Shown here: in pieces, positions 25,983-35,374 of the stretch
Layout of the letters: every line of letters begins with the position of its first letter
Numbering within the stretch: position 1 is the stretch's first letter
The notes under the pieces: model-generated
Seen by the model: only the letters and a program-made list of their open reading frames with translations
Databases searched by the model: none
What the model was told of the DNA's origin: nothing
Origin: Dermatophilaceae bacterium Soc4.6
Lineage (GTDB): Bacteria > Actinomycetota > Actinomycetes > Actinomycetales > Dermatophilaceae
Reading direction: 5' to 3'
Assembly: GCA_039889245.1 (NCBI GenBank)
Contig: JAZGVH010000002.1
Location: 2,356,001-2,420,000 of the forward strand
Length of the DNA stretch: 64,000 nt
Program-made: the position numbers and the translations under genes

Positions 25983-27509
25983 TCAGCGACCGCGACGAGG
26001 ACGCGACGAGAAGCCGGCAGCGCCACCGGTCGAGCCGGAAGCCGCGGCGCCACCGCCGCGACCGCCGCCACCACCGGCGGGGCGGGGCGACTGCGCGCCG
26101 CCACTGCCCGGGGTCGAGGTGCTGTAGGTCGACGGCGAGCCGGAGCCACGCGAGGATCCGCCACGTCCGGAGCCGCCGCTGCGACCCGAGGTGCCACCGG
26201 CGCTCGGACGACGAGCACCCTGGGCGCCACCGCCCTGTGCCCCGCGGCCGCGTCCGGCGCCGCTGCGACCGCCACCACCGGCGCTGCGCTGCGGCTGCGC
26301 GGTGACTGGCGGGGGTGTGACGAGCTCGGCCGCGGGGCCGGACAGCTCACCGATGGCCGGGTGGCCGGCGCCCACGTCGGCCGCCTTGGGGTTGATGCCG
26401 GCCTTGCGCATCATCTGGCGCACGTCGGCGCGCTCGTCGGGCGTGCTGACGGTGACGACGACGCCCTCGGCACCGGCGCGCGCCGTACGGCCCGAGCGGT
26501 GGAGGTAGGCCTTGTGCTCGGTGGGGGGATCGACGTGCACGACGAGCGTCACGTCGTCGACGTGGATGCCGCGGGCGGCGATGTCGGTGGCGACGAGCAC
26601 TCGCGTCGTGCCCTCACCGAAGGAGGCGAGGTTGCGCTGACGGGCGGCCTGCGACAGGTTGCCGTGCAGGTCGACGGCAGGGATGCCGGATGCCGTCAGC
26701 TCCTTGGCCAGTCGCTTGGCGCCGTGCTTGGTGCGGGTGAAGGCGAGCGTGCGGCCCTGGCCAGCGAGCAGACCGCGCACGACGGCGGGCTTGGCGTCGC
26801 GGGTGACGTTGAAGAGGTGGTGGGTCATGGCCGGCACCGGCGAGGCGGCGCTGTCGACCGAGTGCGTCACGGGGTTGTGCAGGTAGCGCTTGACCAGCTG
26901 GTCGATGGCTCCGTCGAGCGTGGCCGAGAAGAGCAGCCGCTGCGCGTCGGACGGCGTCGCGTCGAGCAGGCGCTTGACCGCTGGCAGGAAGCCGAGGTCG
27001 GCCATGTGGTCGGCCTCGTCGAGCACCGTGATCTCGACCTGACCCAGGCGGCAGTGGCCCTGCTGGATGAGGTCCTCGAGCCGACCGGGGGTGGCGATGA
27101 CGACGTCGACGCCGCGACGCAGGGCGGAGACCTGCGGGTTCTGCCCCACGCCACCGAAGATCGTCATCACGCGCAGGCCCATGGAGGCGGCGAGCGGAGC
27201 GAAGGTCTCGGCGATCTGGTTGACCAGCTCGCGGGTCGGGGCGAGCACGAGGGCCCGCGGCTTGCCGGCCTCGCGGGGACGGCCGGTCTTGGCCAGCATC
27301 GCCATGGTCGGCAGCGCGAAGGCGACGGTCTTGCCGCTGCCGGTGCGCCCGCGGCCGAGCACGTCGCGGCCGGCGAGGGAGTCGGGCAGCGTGGCCGACT
27401 GGATGGGGAACGCCTCGGTGATGCCGCCCTGGGCGAGGGCGGTGACGAGGGGGGTGGGCACGCCGAGATCGGCGAACGAGGTGATGCTGGGCACAGGAGA
27501 AACCTTCAC
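25983..27509 (-). CDS. DEAD-box RNA helicase
   Basis: An ATP-dependent RNA helicase of 508 residues. Q motif near FPIQSAT, motif I GRTGSGKT (54-61), PTREL, motif II DEAD (164-167), SAT in LFSATLDG, and the second RecA domain with ATDIAARGIHVDDV and HRSGRTARAG. The last 120 residues are an extended Gly/Arg/Ser-rich tail (RGG-like) typical of actinobacterial helicases that bind RNA or ribosomes and act in cold adaptation. ATG 27509 starts the protein. About 200 bases of non-coding DNA precede it and may form a long leader. Confidence 0.93.
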   Translation of the reverse strand: MKVSPVPSITSFADLGVPTPLVTALAQGGITEAFPIQSATLPDSLAGRDVLGRGRTGSGKTVAFALPTMAMLAKTGRPREAGKPRALVLAPTRELVNQIAETFAPLAASMGLRVMTIFGGVGQNPQVSALRRGVDVVIATPGRLEDLIQQGHCRLGQVEITVLDEADHMADLGFLPAVKRLLDATPSDAQRLLFSATLDGAIDQLVKRYLHNPVTHSVDSAASPVPAMTHHLFNVTRDAKPAVVRGLLAGQGRTLAFTRTKHGAKRLAKELTASGIPAVDLHGNLSQAARQRNLASFGEGTTRVLVATDIAARGIHVDDVTLVVHVDPPTEHKAYLHRSGRTARAGAEGVVVTVSTPDERADVRQMMRKAGINPKAADVGAGHPAIGELSGPAAELVTPPPVTAQPQRSAGGGGRSGAGRGRGAQGGGAQGARRPSAGGTSGRSGGSGRGGSSRGSGSPSTYSTSTPGSGGAQSPRPAGGGGGRGGGAAASGSTGGAAGFSSRPRRGR

Positions 27510-27717
27510 GGACTCGAGGGATGTGGCCGTGGTTGCCGGACCACTCGTGTCAATGAGAGGTGCGCCGCCTCAGGAAAGGGCAGCGAAGCAGACGACCTGG
27601 GACGCGCAGAATGCGCATCTGTCCCTGCAAGCGTAACCCGGCCCCGGATCATTCCCGACCACTTCGGCTGTGACCACGGCCCAGCGGGGCGGGTGGACGC
27701 GACCTAGGCTGATCCTC
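27510..27717. other. divergent intergenic region (helicase leader and VOC promoter)
   Basis: On the minus strand TTGACA (27553 to 27548) could be a -35 for the helicase, but no good -10 follows. On the plus strand TAGGCT at 27705-27710 lies seven bases before the VOC ATG and looks like a -10 for a leaderless transcript. The rest shows no gene. Confidence 0.4.
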
Positions 27718-28224
27718 ATGACCTCCGACCCCGGCCCCGACCTCGACGCCCTCTCCGCCACCCGCGCCGAGCTGCGGGCCACGCACCTGCGCCCCACCGG
27801 CGAGCGACCGGCCTCGACCGCGCGCGGCCTGCACCACACGGCCCTGGTCAGCAGCGACGTCGAGACCACGATCGCCTTCTACCAGGGGGTGCTCGGCTTC
27901 CCCCTGACCGAGCTCATCGAGAACCGCGACTACCCCGGCTCGTCGCACTTCTTCTTCGACATCGGCAACAGCAACCTGCTGGCCTTCTTCGACTTCCCCG
28001 GTCTCGACGTCGGGCCGTACGCCGAGGTGCTGGGCGGTCTGCACCACTGCGCCATCTCGGTCGACCCGGCTCTGTGGGCGCAGCTGGTCGAGCGGCTGGA
28101 GGAGGCCGGCGTGGAGCACGAGGTGCACTCGGGGGTCTCGGTCTACTTCCGCGACCCCGACGGCGCCCGGATCGAGCTCATCGCCGACCCGCTGGGGGAG
28201 ATGTACGGCGAGCAGGTGCTCTGA
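27718..28224 (+). CDS. VOC-family (glyoxalase/dioxygenase fold) protein
   Basis: The 168-residue protein has the paired beta-alpha-beta-beta-beta units of the vicinal oxygen chelate fold: GLHHTALVSSDVETTIAFYQ with a metal-site histidine, SSHFFFDIGNSNLLAFFDF, GLHHCAISVD with a second metal histidine, and YFRDPDGARIELI with the terminal glutamate. These give a plausible H-H-E metal site. The substrate is not predictable. The ATG at 27718 is preceded by TAGGCT and no Shine-Dalgarno, suggesting a leaderless mRNA. Confidence 0.85.
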   Translation: MTSDPGPDLDALSATRAELRATHLRPTGERPASTARGLHHTALVSSDVETTIAFYQGVLGFPLTELIENRDYPGSSHFFFDIGNSNLLAFFDFPGLDVGPYAEVLGGLHHCAISVDPALWAQLVERLEEAGVEHEVHSGVSVYFRDPDGARIELIADPLGEMYGEQVL

Positions 28225-28447
28225 GGAGTGCGGTGAGGGGCTGCCCCCACGCGGGGACAGTGTGCTCGCGCAGGAGGCTCACGACGAACCTGCGGTCCTC
28301 CAGCGCCCCTGCCGACGTCCACGTGGATCTGGACGACGGCCTACCCAGCCGGCGACGGGGCGGCCGCCCGGGGAGCCCGGACCCCAGGGGGTGGGGTCAG
28401 AGGGCTCCGTACCGCAGGCGGGTGAGGTGGGCGACTCCCCACCCTCG

Positions 28448-28501
28448 GGTAGTCAGAGAGTCACCCCCGGACCGCAGTCCAGGGGTGACTCTCTGTCTAC
28501 C
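28448..28501. terminator. long bidirectional hairpin between VOC and ohr genes
   Basis: Left arm 28448-28467 and right arm 28482-28501 pair as 5 plus 14 base pairs with a single T-T mismatch (CAGAGAGTCACCCC with GGGGTGACTCTCTG). The loop is 14 bases. It lies between two convergent genes and should stop transcripts from both. Confidence 0.8.
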
Positions 28502-28530
28502 GATGACGCCGGAGCGTCAGCCAGATCTCG

Positions 28531-28965
28531 TCAGAAGGACTCGACGGCCTTGACGGTGACGGGCACGTTGCCGCGGGTGGCCTTGCTGTAGGGGCAGAGC
28601 TGGTGGGTGCGCTCGAGCAGCTCCTGGCCCTTGGCGAGGTCGACGCCCGGGATGATCGCCTCGATGTCGACGATGATGGAGTAGCTCTCGCCCTCGGGGC
28701 CGAAGCCGACGTGGGTGCGCACCTGCGCGCCCTTGGTCTCGACACCGAGCTCCTTGCCGGCGAGACCCATCGCGCCGGTGAAGCAGGCGCCGTAGCCGGC
28801 GGCGAAGAGGGCCTCGGGGTTGGTGCCGGTGCCCGGGCCACCCATCTCGGTCGGCGCGGTCAGCGTGAGGTCGAGGATGCCGTCGTCGGTCTTGGCGGTG
28901 CCCTGACGACCACCGATGGTGGTGGCGTGCGCGGTGTAGACGATCTTCTCGGGGGTATTAGTCAT
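28531..28965 (-). CDS. ohr: organic hydroperoxide resistance protein (Ohr/OsmC family)
   Basis: Ohr reduces organic hydroperoxides with a reactive cysteine pair. The 144-residue protein has C61 (GYGACFTGAM) and C124 (HQLCPYSKA), and the catalytic arginine in IGGRQG (R20), all at the usual Ohr spacing; VKAVESF resembles the usual end. ATG 28965 is the family start. No OhrR repressor is next to it; the nearest winged-helix genes are far off. Confidence 0.9.
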   Translation of the reverse strand: MTNTPEKIVYTAHATTIGGRQGTAKTDDGILDLTLTAPTEMGGPGTGTNPEALFAAGYGACFTGAMGLAGKELGVETKGAQVRTHVGFGPEGESYSIIVDIEAIIPGVDLAKGQELLERTHQLCPYSKATRGNVPVTVKAVESF

Positions 28966-29215
28966 GTCCGGGCCAACGAGCACCGTGCTGCCGTCATTCC
29001 CACGAGCCGCCCGCGTCGCCGCCGGGTCAGGGCCCAGCAGGGCGAGGGGGACCACGGCCACCCGGTCGCCGTTGCCGCTGCGCAGGTGCCCGAGCCTCGC
29101 CAGAGTTGGCCGCGAACCGGACGCCGAGGGTCGCCAACGACTCGAAGAGCGGTCCCGTCGTGGGGTCGGTCGCGGGAGACGGCGGGCCTCGGAGCGCACG
29201 GCCTACGATCGCCGG

Positions 29216-30166
29216 GTGCCGCCCCGCTCACCCCTGCCGCTGCGCCACGGGCTGTCGGCGGCGTGGGTGCGCACCCCCGACGCCGGACCGGGTGATGCAC
29301 ATCGGACGACGATGGGGGCCTGGCTGCTCGAGCGCCTGGGGCCCGGGGTCGACGTCGACGCGCTGCTCAGGCAGGGGCGCTTCGTCGGTGAGGACGGGCG
29401 AGTGGTCGAGGGTGGGGCTCCGTACCGGGCGTGCACGTTCGTCTGGTTCCACCGCGACCTGCCGGACGAGGTGCCGGTGCCCGGCGAGGTGGTGGTGCTG
29501 CACCGCGACGAGCGACTGGTGGTCGTCGACAAGCCGGCCTTCCTGTCGACCATCCCGCGCGGGCGGCACGTGCTGCAGAGCGTGGTGGTGCGGATGCGCG
29601 ACGAGCTCGGGCTGCCGGAGCTGTCACCGCTGCACCGACTCGACCGGGTGACGTCGGGGGTGCTCGTGCTGGCGACCGAGCGGCGGTGGCGGGCGCCGTA
29701 TCAGCGGCTCTTCGAGACCGGCGCGATGACCAAGACCTACCTGGCGCTGGCTCCGCTCAGGGACGACCTCGCCCTGCCGGTGTGGGTGCGCAACCACATC
29801 GCCAAGACCCCGTTCGGGGTCCGGGCGCACGTGGTGCCGGATGCACCGGTCAACGCCGAGACGCTCGTCGAGCTCGATTCCCGGGAAGGTGATCTGGGCC
29901 TCTACCGCCTGACCCCGCGCACCGGCCGCACCCACCAGCTGCGAATCCATCTGTGGTCGTTGGGGATACCGATCGTGGACGATCCCCTCTACCCGGTCGA
30001 CCGGCATGTCGCGCTCGACGACTTCAGCGCGCCGTTGCCGCTGCTGGCCAGCACGCTGACCTTCACCGACCCGGTGGACGGGGTGGCGCGCCGGTTCGTC
30101 AGTGGGTTGCGGCTGCTGCTCGAGGCAGAGCCCGCGACCGGGGAGACGTGGAGACTGGCCCGATGA
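29216..30166 (+). CDS. RluA-family pseudouridine synthase
   Basis: It isomerises uridine to pseudouridine in rRNA or tRNA. The 316-residue protein has the catalytic motif HRLDRVTSGVLV with the nucleophile D143, KTYLALAP, and the family-typical RTGRTHQLRIHLWSLGIPI. There is no S4 domain, only an N-terminal extension of about 90 residues. The target RNA cannot be told. GTG 29216 is six bases after TACGAT with no Shine-Dalgarno, so it is probably leaderless. Confidence 0.9.
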   Translation: MPPRSPLPLRHGLSAAWVRTPDAGPGDAHRTTMGAWLLERLGPGVDVDALLRQGRFVGEDGRVVEGGAPYRACTFVWFHRDLPDEVPVPGEVVVLHRDERLVVVDKPAFLSTIPRGRHVLQSVVVRMRDELGLPELSPLHRLDRVTSGVLVLATERRWRAPYQRLFETGAMTKTYLALAPLRDDLALPVWVRNHIAKTPFGVRAHVVPDAPVNAETLVELDSREGDLGLYRLTPRTGRTHQLRIHLWSLGIPIVDDPLYPVDRHVALDDFSAPLPLLASTLTFTDPVDGVARRFVSGLRLLLEAEPATGETWRLAR

Positions 30167-30236
30167 GACGGACGGGGCAACAGGCAGACGTCTGGGCTGC
30201 GCCCGCTTCATACCGGTGTGGAGCCGCCTCCGGTGA

Positions 30237-30647
30237 CTACTGCCTGTTCGTGCGTCCGCCCGACTCGACGAGCACCATCAGCCGGAGCAGGTCAGCGGCC
30301 ACCACTGCGGCATCACGGTCGAGCTCGGCGTCCGTCAGGTCGAGCTGCCGGATGGTGAAGACCACTTCGGCGCCGTCGGGGTGGGCGACGACCCGCATCG
30401 GGTTGGTCACCGTCTCACCCGACGGGAGGGTGACGTCGTGGTCCAGCACGCCGAGGTCGTTGCGGGGCACGAACAGGACGGTGACCGCGCCCATCGGCGA
30501 GTCGACGACCAGGGCGTCGCCGTCACGACCCACCTCACCGGCCGCCAGACCAGCCGCCCACCGCGGCAGCAGGTCGGGGTCGGACGCGACGTCGTACACC
30601 TGCTGTGGTGGGCAGGCGAAGACCTGGCTGACGTGCCGGCTGCGCAT
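30237..30647 (-). CDS. SRPBCC (START-like) family protein
   Basis: The 136-residue protein begins HVSQVFACPPQQVYDVASDPDLLPRWAAG, typical of polyketide cyclase/START-like lipid-binding folds, and continues with strands (ALVVDSPMGAVTVLFVP, NPMRVVAHPDGAEVVFTIRQ) and a C-terminal helix. The ATG at 30647 is the family start. Ligand and role are unknown. It is convergent with the pseudouridine synthase gene and lies downstream of the lactate dehydrogenase-like gene. Confidence 0.75.
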   Translation of the reverse strand: MRSRHVSQVFACPPQQVYDVASDPDLLPRWAAGLAAGEVGRDGDALVVDSPMGAVTVLFVPRNDLGVLDHDVTLPSGETVTNPMRVVAHPDGAEVVFTIRQLDLTDAELDRDAAVVAADLLRLMVLVESGGRTNRQ

Positions 30648-30691
30648 CGGTCCACTCTGCCACGGGGTCCGACCGCCCCGTGGCCGACGGG

Positions 30692-33523
30692 CTACAGCGC
30701 GTCGGCGAGCAGCTCCAGCACGTGGCGGTAGTCCTTGCCCGTGGCGCGCGACATCCCCAGCTCGCACGTGCGGTTCGACGAGGCGTGGGCCCCGGCGCCC
30801 GAGGCGAGCACCTCGGCGGCCTGGGCCGTCGTCGCCGACGCGGTGAGCTCGGGGTGGAGCATCCCGCGGTCGCCGGCGAAGGCGCAGCAGCCCCACGAGT
30901 CGGGCACCACGACCTCGTCGGCGACGGCTGCCGCCACCGCGCGCAGGTCACCGTCGATGCCCATGCGGGCTGTGGAGCAGGTGGGGTGGAGGGCCAGCGA
31001 GGGGATCCGCCGCACCGTCGGCAGCACCGGCAGGACCTCGCGGGCGACGAAGGTCACGGCGTCGACCACCCGCAGTGCGCCGTACGGCGAGCCGGGCTCG
31101 GCCACCGCCTTGGCGACCGTCTCGCGCAGCCCCTCGGTGCACGACGAGGCGTCGCAGACGACCTCGAGGCGACCGCCGTCGCTGGCCCGCCACAGCGACT
31201 CCAGCACCCGGGCCTCCATCTCCCTCGCGCCCTGCGTCATGCCCTTGGAGCGCCACGGCGTGCCGCAGCACAGGCTGGGCAGGTCGTCGGGGTAGCGCAG
31301 GGTGACCCCTGTCGCAGCACAGAGCCGCTCGAGTGCGGAGCCGACGCCGCCGCCGGGAGTGCTCGGGCCGAACATCGTGCCGACGCAGGCCGAGAAGGCC
31401 ACCACCTCCACCCGGGACGTGCCCCGGGGGACGCGCGCCCCGCCCGTCGGTCGGGGCGGGCCCCCGGCGGGAAGGTCCGGCGCCCACAGCGGCAGGACGT
31501 CGTCGCCCAGGAGCCGGCGGGCGAGCCGGTTGGGGCCGGTGACGACCGCCGCAGGCAGGGCCGACGTCGCCGTCAGCGCGGTCGCGCCGACGCGGGTCAC
31601 TCCGGCCCAGTGGCGGGCGGCCGTCGTCCACCCGCGCTGCACGACCGGGCCGGCGCGCTCGCTGCGCAGGCGCTTCATCAGGTCGCCGGTGTTGATGTGC
31701 ACCGGGCAGGCGGTCTGGCACATGCCGTCGACGGCGCACGTGTCGACCGACTCGTAGGCCTCGTCGGCCTCGAGCTGGGCGAGGGTCTGGAGGTCACCCC
31801 GCTCCCGGGCGAGCACCATCTCGCGCCGGATCGCGATCCGCTGGCGCGGGGTCGTGGTGAGGTCTCGGCTCGGGCAGACGGGCTCGCAGTAGCCGCACTC
31901 GACGCACCGGTCGACCTCGGCCTCGACCGTCGGCGCGGCCTTGAGGTCACGCAGGTGCGCCTGCGGGTCGTCGTTGAGGACGACGCCGGGGTTGAGCACG
32001 GCGCCCGGGTCGCAGAGGCGCTTGACCTGCCACATCACGTCGTAGAGCTCGTCGCCGTACTGCCGCCGCACATAGGGCGCCATCATCCGGCCGGTCCCGT
32101 GCTCGGCCTTGAGCGACCCGTCAGCCCCCAGCACGAGGTCGACCATGTCGTCGGTGAAGCGCTGCAGCCGGTCGGAGTCGGCTCCGCCGAGCCGCTCGGT
32201 GAGCATGAAGTGGATGTTGCCGTCCTTCGCGTGACCGAAGATGACGGCGTCGTCGTAGCCGTGGCGCGCGAAGAGCCCGATCAGGCTCTCGCACGTCGGC
32301 AGCAGCGCCTCGACGGGGACGGCGACGTCCTCCAGCAGTGCGGTGGTGCCCGCCGGACGGGCCCCGGCGACGGTCGCGTAGAGCCCCTTCCGGGTGTGCC
32401 ACAGACTGGCCCGCTCTTCTGGGTCGGCCGTCAGGGCAGGAGGCGCGTGCGGCAGGAGGCGGGCCAGCGTCGGGACCGCACCGTCGGCGAGCGCGGTGAC
32501 CGCCTCGCGCGAGTCGGCCTGGTACTCCACCAGCAGGGCGGCGTGACGCACGACCTCGATGCCGCGCAGCACGGCCGAGGCAGCGGGATCGGCCTGGCCC
32601 ACACGCAGCGACGCGGCATCCATCAGCTCGACGGTCGCGGGCCCGGTCTGCAGCAGGGTGGGCAGGGCACCGGTCGCTCCGGCCAGGTCGTCGAAGACGA
32701 GCAGCCCCGTCACCGCGTGGGCCAGCAGCGGCACCGTGCGCAGCACGACCGAGGCGATGAAGGCCAGCGTGCCCTCGCTGCCCACGACGAGGTGGGCGAG
32801 GATGTCGACCGGGCGGGTGTGGTCGACGAAGGCGTTGACGCCGTAGCCCATCGTGTTCTTCATCGAGAACTGCGCCTCGATGCGCCGCACCGAGTCGGGG
32901 TTGCCCCGCACCCGGTCACGCAGGCGGCCCAGCCCCTCGTGCAGCGCGGGCTCGAGGCTGCGCAGGCGCTCGTCGGCGTCGGGCGCACCCGAGTCGACGA
33001 CCGTGCCGCTGGGCAGCACCACGACGAGCGAGTCGAGGGTGGCGTAGGTGTTGGCCTGCGTGCCGCAGGCCATCCCGCTGGAGTTGTTGGCGACGACTCC
33101 CCCGAGGGTGCAGGCCACCTCGCTGGCCGGGTCGGGCCCGAGCTTGCGGCCGTGGCGCACGAGCCGGGCGTTGACCGCGCGCACCGTGGCGCCGGGCCCG
33201 ACCCGCACGCGCGCGCCGCCGTCCAGGACCTCGATCTCGCGGAAGTAGCGGCGGCTGTCGACGAGCACGCCGCTGGTGCCGGCCTGACCGCTGAGGCTGG
33301 TGCCGCCGGAGCGGAACGTGAGCGGCACCTGCGAGCGACCGGACGCGGCGAAGAGCCGACCGACCTCTCGGGCGTCGACGGGGATGGCGACGGCCTGCGG
33401 GGTCAGTGCGTAGTGTGACGCGTCGTGGGCCATCTTGAGTCGGTCGGTGAGACCCGTGCGCAGCCGGCTGGGGTCGGCGAGCGCAGCCGCGAAGTCGGCC
33501 AGCCCGTAGGCAGTGGTGGTCAC
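30692..33523 (-). CDS. FAD-linked oxidase with Fe-S and CCG domains (D-lactate dehydrogenase-like)
   Basis: The 943-residue protein has an FAD-binding PCMH domain (PLTFRSGGTSLSGQAGTSG, GGVVANNSSGMACG), an FAD-oxidase C domain (GHAKDGNIHFML), two [4Fe-4S] clusters (CVECGYCEPVCP at about 539-550, CQTACPVHINTGD near 605) and C-terminal cysteine-rich CCG regions (LPSLCCGTPW, DSWGCCAFAGDRG). This build is the Dld/GlcDF-fusion type that oxidises D-lactate or similar 2-hydroxyacids and feeds electrons to the membrane. The GTG at 33523 overlaps the stop of the lactate permease gene, which supports lactate as substrate. Confidence 0.87.
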   Translation of the reverse strand: MTTTAYGLADFAAALADPSRLRTGLTDRLKMAHDASHYALTPQAVAIPVDAREVGRLFAASGRSQVPLTFRSGGTSLSGQAGTSGVLVDSRRYFREIEVLDGGARVRVGPGATVRAVNARLVRHGRKLGPDPASEVACTLGGVVANNSSGMACGTQANTYATLDSLVVVLPSGTVVDSGAPDADERLRSLEPALHEGLGRLRDRVRGNPDSVRRIEAQFSMKNTMGYGVNAFVDHTRPVDILAHLVVGSEGTLAFIASVVLRTVPLLAHAVTGLLVFDDLAGATGALPTLLQTGPATVELMDAASLRVGQADPAASAVLRGIEVVRHAALLVEYQADSREAVTALADGAVPTLARLLPHAPPALTADPEERASLWHTRKGLYATVAGARPAGTTALLEDVAVPVEALLPTCESLIGLFARHGYDDAVIFGHAKDGNIHFMLTERLGGADSDRLQRFTDDMVDLVLGADGSLKAEHGTGRMMAPYVRRQYGDELYDVMWQVKRLCDPGAVLNPGVVLNDDPQAHLRDLKAAPTVEAEVDRCVECGYCEPVCPSRDLTTTPRQRIAIRREMVLARERGDLQTLAQLEADEAYESVDTCAVDGMCQTACPVHINTGDLMKRLRSERAGPVVQRGWTTAARHWAGVTRVGATALTATSALPAAVVTGPNRLARRLLGDDVLPLWAPDLPAGGPPRPTGGARVPRGTSRVEVVAFSACVGTMFGPSTPGGGVGSALERLCAATGVTLRYPDDLPSLCCGTPWRSKGMTQGAREMEARVLESLWRASDGGRLEVVCDASSCTEGLRETVAKAVAEPGSPYGALRVVDAVTFVAREVLPVLPTVRRIPSLALHPTCSTARMGIDGDLRAVAAAVADEVVVPDSWGCCAFAGDRGMLHPELTASATTAQAAEVLASGAGAHASSNRTCELGMSRATGKDYRHVLELLADAL

Positions 33524-35259
33524 CTCACCACCATCCACCCGAGCACGGGGGTCGACTGGAGGTAGACCAGCACGCACATGCCGGCCAGCAGGCCGAGACT
33601 CCATCCGAGCACCTTGCGCAGCAGCTCGCTCTCCTTGCCCTCCATGCCGACCACCGCGGCGGCGATCGCGAGGTTCTGCGGAGAGATCATCTTTCCCAGG
33701 ACCCCACCGGAGGTGTTGGCGGCAGCGAGCAGATAGGGGTCGAGGCCGGTCTTCTCGGCGGCCGTCACCTGGAGCAGGCCGAAGAGGGAGTTGGACGAGG
33801 TGTCAGACCCCGTCACCGCCACCCCGATCCAGCCGACGACGGGTGACAGCACGGCAAAGAGCGAGCCGGTCGCGGCGAGCGCGAGGCCGAGGGTGACGGT
33901 CTGGCCGGAGAAGTTCATGACGTAGGCCAGGGCCAGGACCGCGGTCACGGTCAGGATGGTGAACCGGAACTGCACGACGACCTTGCGCAGGGCCGAGGCG
34001 GCCCCCGCCGCCGAGACCCCGTAGACGACCGCCGTGACGATGCCGGCGAGGAGCAGCACCGTCCCGGCCGCGGAGAAGACGTTGACGTTGAAGGTCGCGG
34101 CCGCCAGGGGCTTGCCCGAGCTGCCGGCCACGTGGAGACCGGGCCAGGCGAGCTTCCACCCCGAGTGCGTGACGAGGAAGGTCTGGAGCGGGCCGAAGGA
34201 GACGGCGGTGAAGAAGGCGACGACCACGAGGTACGGCGCGAAGGCCATCAGTCCCTCGCGGAGTGCGACCGGGACGGAGCCGGCGTCGCCGGACTCATCC
34301 GAGCCGGTCGAGGAGCCCGGGCGGCGGGACGGGCCGCCGGCCGCGGCGGGGACGGGGCGGCCCGTCGTACCAGAGGCGGTGGCAGGAGCACCGACGGCGA
34401 CCGGGACGAGGTCGTCGTCACCGACAGGGGTGCCGACGAGGACCTCGGCCGGCTGCCACACGCGGAGCAGGACCACGACGCCGAGGGCTCCAGCGGCGGC
34501 GGCGATGATGTCGGCGACCTGGTAGCTGAAGAAGTTCGAGCTCAGGAACTGACCGATCGCGAAGGCGAACCCACCGACCAGGGCCGGCAGCCAGGTGGTG
34601 CGCAGACCGCGGCGACCGTCGACCATGCCGACGAGGAGCAGGGGCACGAAGGCCGCGAGGACCGGCGTCTGGCGCCCGACCATCGCGCCGAGGGTGTCAG
34701 GGTCGAGGCCGGTGATCTTGCCGAGCGTCGTGATGGGGACCGCGACGGCGCCGAAGGCGACCGGGGCCGTGTTGGCGACGAGCGCCACCGACGCAGCCTT
34801 GATGCGGGGGATGCCGACGGCCATGAGCATGACGGCGGTGACCGCCACCGGGGTGCCGAAGCCGGCGAGCGCCTCGAGCAGCGCGCCGAAGCAGAAGGCG
34901 ATGAGGATGGCCTGGATGCGCTGGTCGGGCGAGACCGACCCGAAGGCGCGGCGCAGCACGAGGTCGTAGCCCGTCAGCTCGGTGAGCCGGAAGATCCAGA
35001 TCGCCGCGAGCACGATCCAGATGATCGGGAAGAGCCCGAACGCCGCGCCCTCGGAGGCGGAGAGCAGGGCCTGCCCAGCCGGCATCCCGAAGGCGAGGAC
35101 GGCCACGCCGAGGGCTACCACGAGAGAGGCGAGCCCGGCCTGCCACGCCTTCCAGCGCATGACCCCCAGCAGGACGAAGAGCGTGATCAGCGGCAGGGCG
35201 GCGACCAGAGCGGACCAGGCGAGCGAGCCGGCCACAGGATCGGCGACGGGTTGGAACAT
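33520..35259 (-). CDS. lactate permease (LctP family)
   Basis: A membrane transporter of 579 residues with many hydrophobic helices. Family motifs include FGALLEALAGFGTPVAVTA, IVLAAIWIFRLTELTGYD, VGWIGVAVTGSDTSSN and LLAAANTSGGVLGKMISPQN. It imports L- or D-lactate (and glycolate) with protons. ATG 35259 follows AAGGAG. A charged, proline-rich cytoplasmic loop (residues about 300-350) is longer than usual. It forms an operon with the FAD/Fe-S oxidase and faces a GntR regulator across shared operators. Confidence 0.93.
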   Translation of the reverse strand: MFQPVADPVAGSLAWSALVAALPLITLFVLLGVMRWKAWQAGLASLVVALGVAVLAFGMPAGQALLSASEGAAFGLFPIIWIVLAAIWIFRLTELTGYDLVLRRAFGSVSPDQRIQAILIAFCFGALLEALAGFGTPVAVTAVMLMAVGIPRIKAASVALVANTAPVAFGAVAVPITTLGKITGLDPDTLGAMVGRQTPVLAAFVPLLLVGMVDGRRGLRTTWLPALVGGFAFAIGQFLSSNFFSYQVADIIAAAAGALGVVVLLRVWQPAEVLVGTPVGDDDLVPVAVGAPATASGTTGRPVPAAAGGPSRRPGSSTGSDESGDAGSVPVALREGLMAFAPYLVVVAFFTAVSFGPLQTFLVTHSGWKLAWPGLHVAGSSGKPLAAATFNVNVFSAAGTVLLLAGIVTAVVYGVSAAGAASALRKVVVQFRFTILTVTAVLALAYVMNFSGQTVTLGLALAATGSLFAVLSPVVGWIGVAVTGSDTSSNSLFGLLQVTAAEKTGLDPYLLAAANTSGGVLGKMISPQNLAIAAAVVGMEGKESELLRKVLGWSLGLLAGMCVLVYLQSTPVLGWMVVR

Positions 35260-35308
35260 CGGCACTCCTTCGTGCGGGGGGCGGGGGGCCCCGGGTGGCC
35301 TGAACGTA

Positions 35309-35338
35309 TGACAAGTGTACTTGTATGTCAATCTGACA
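35309..35338. promoter_or_regulatory. overlapping inverted repeats between lactate permease and GntR genes
   Basis: ACAAGT-GT-ACTTGT (35311-35324) lies within TGACA-N12-TGTCA (35309-35330), and TGTCA-ATC-TGACA (35326-35338) follows at once. The segment is AT-rich for the genome and placed between divergent starts, so it is a strong candidate for the GntR binding region. Confidence 0.65.
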
Positions 35339-35374
35339 ACCTGTGTGTCTTACGGCTCACGTAGAGTGGGGCAG

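Noticed and set aside
30179-30248. Inverted repeat AACAGGCAG/CTGCCTGTT as terminator
   Set aside because: The loop exceeds 50 bases and one arm lies inside the 3' end of the SRPBCC gene; a stable hairpin is doubtful.
30680-33418. Very long open frame antisense to the FAD/Fe-S oxidase
   Set aside because: A high-GC shadow frame: Gly/Arg/His/Val-rich, no family similarity, while the opposite strand encodes a full well-conserved enzyme.
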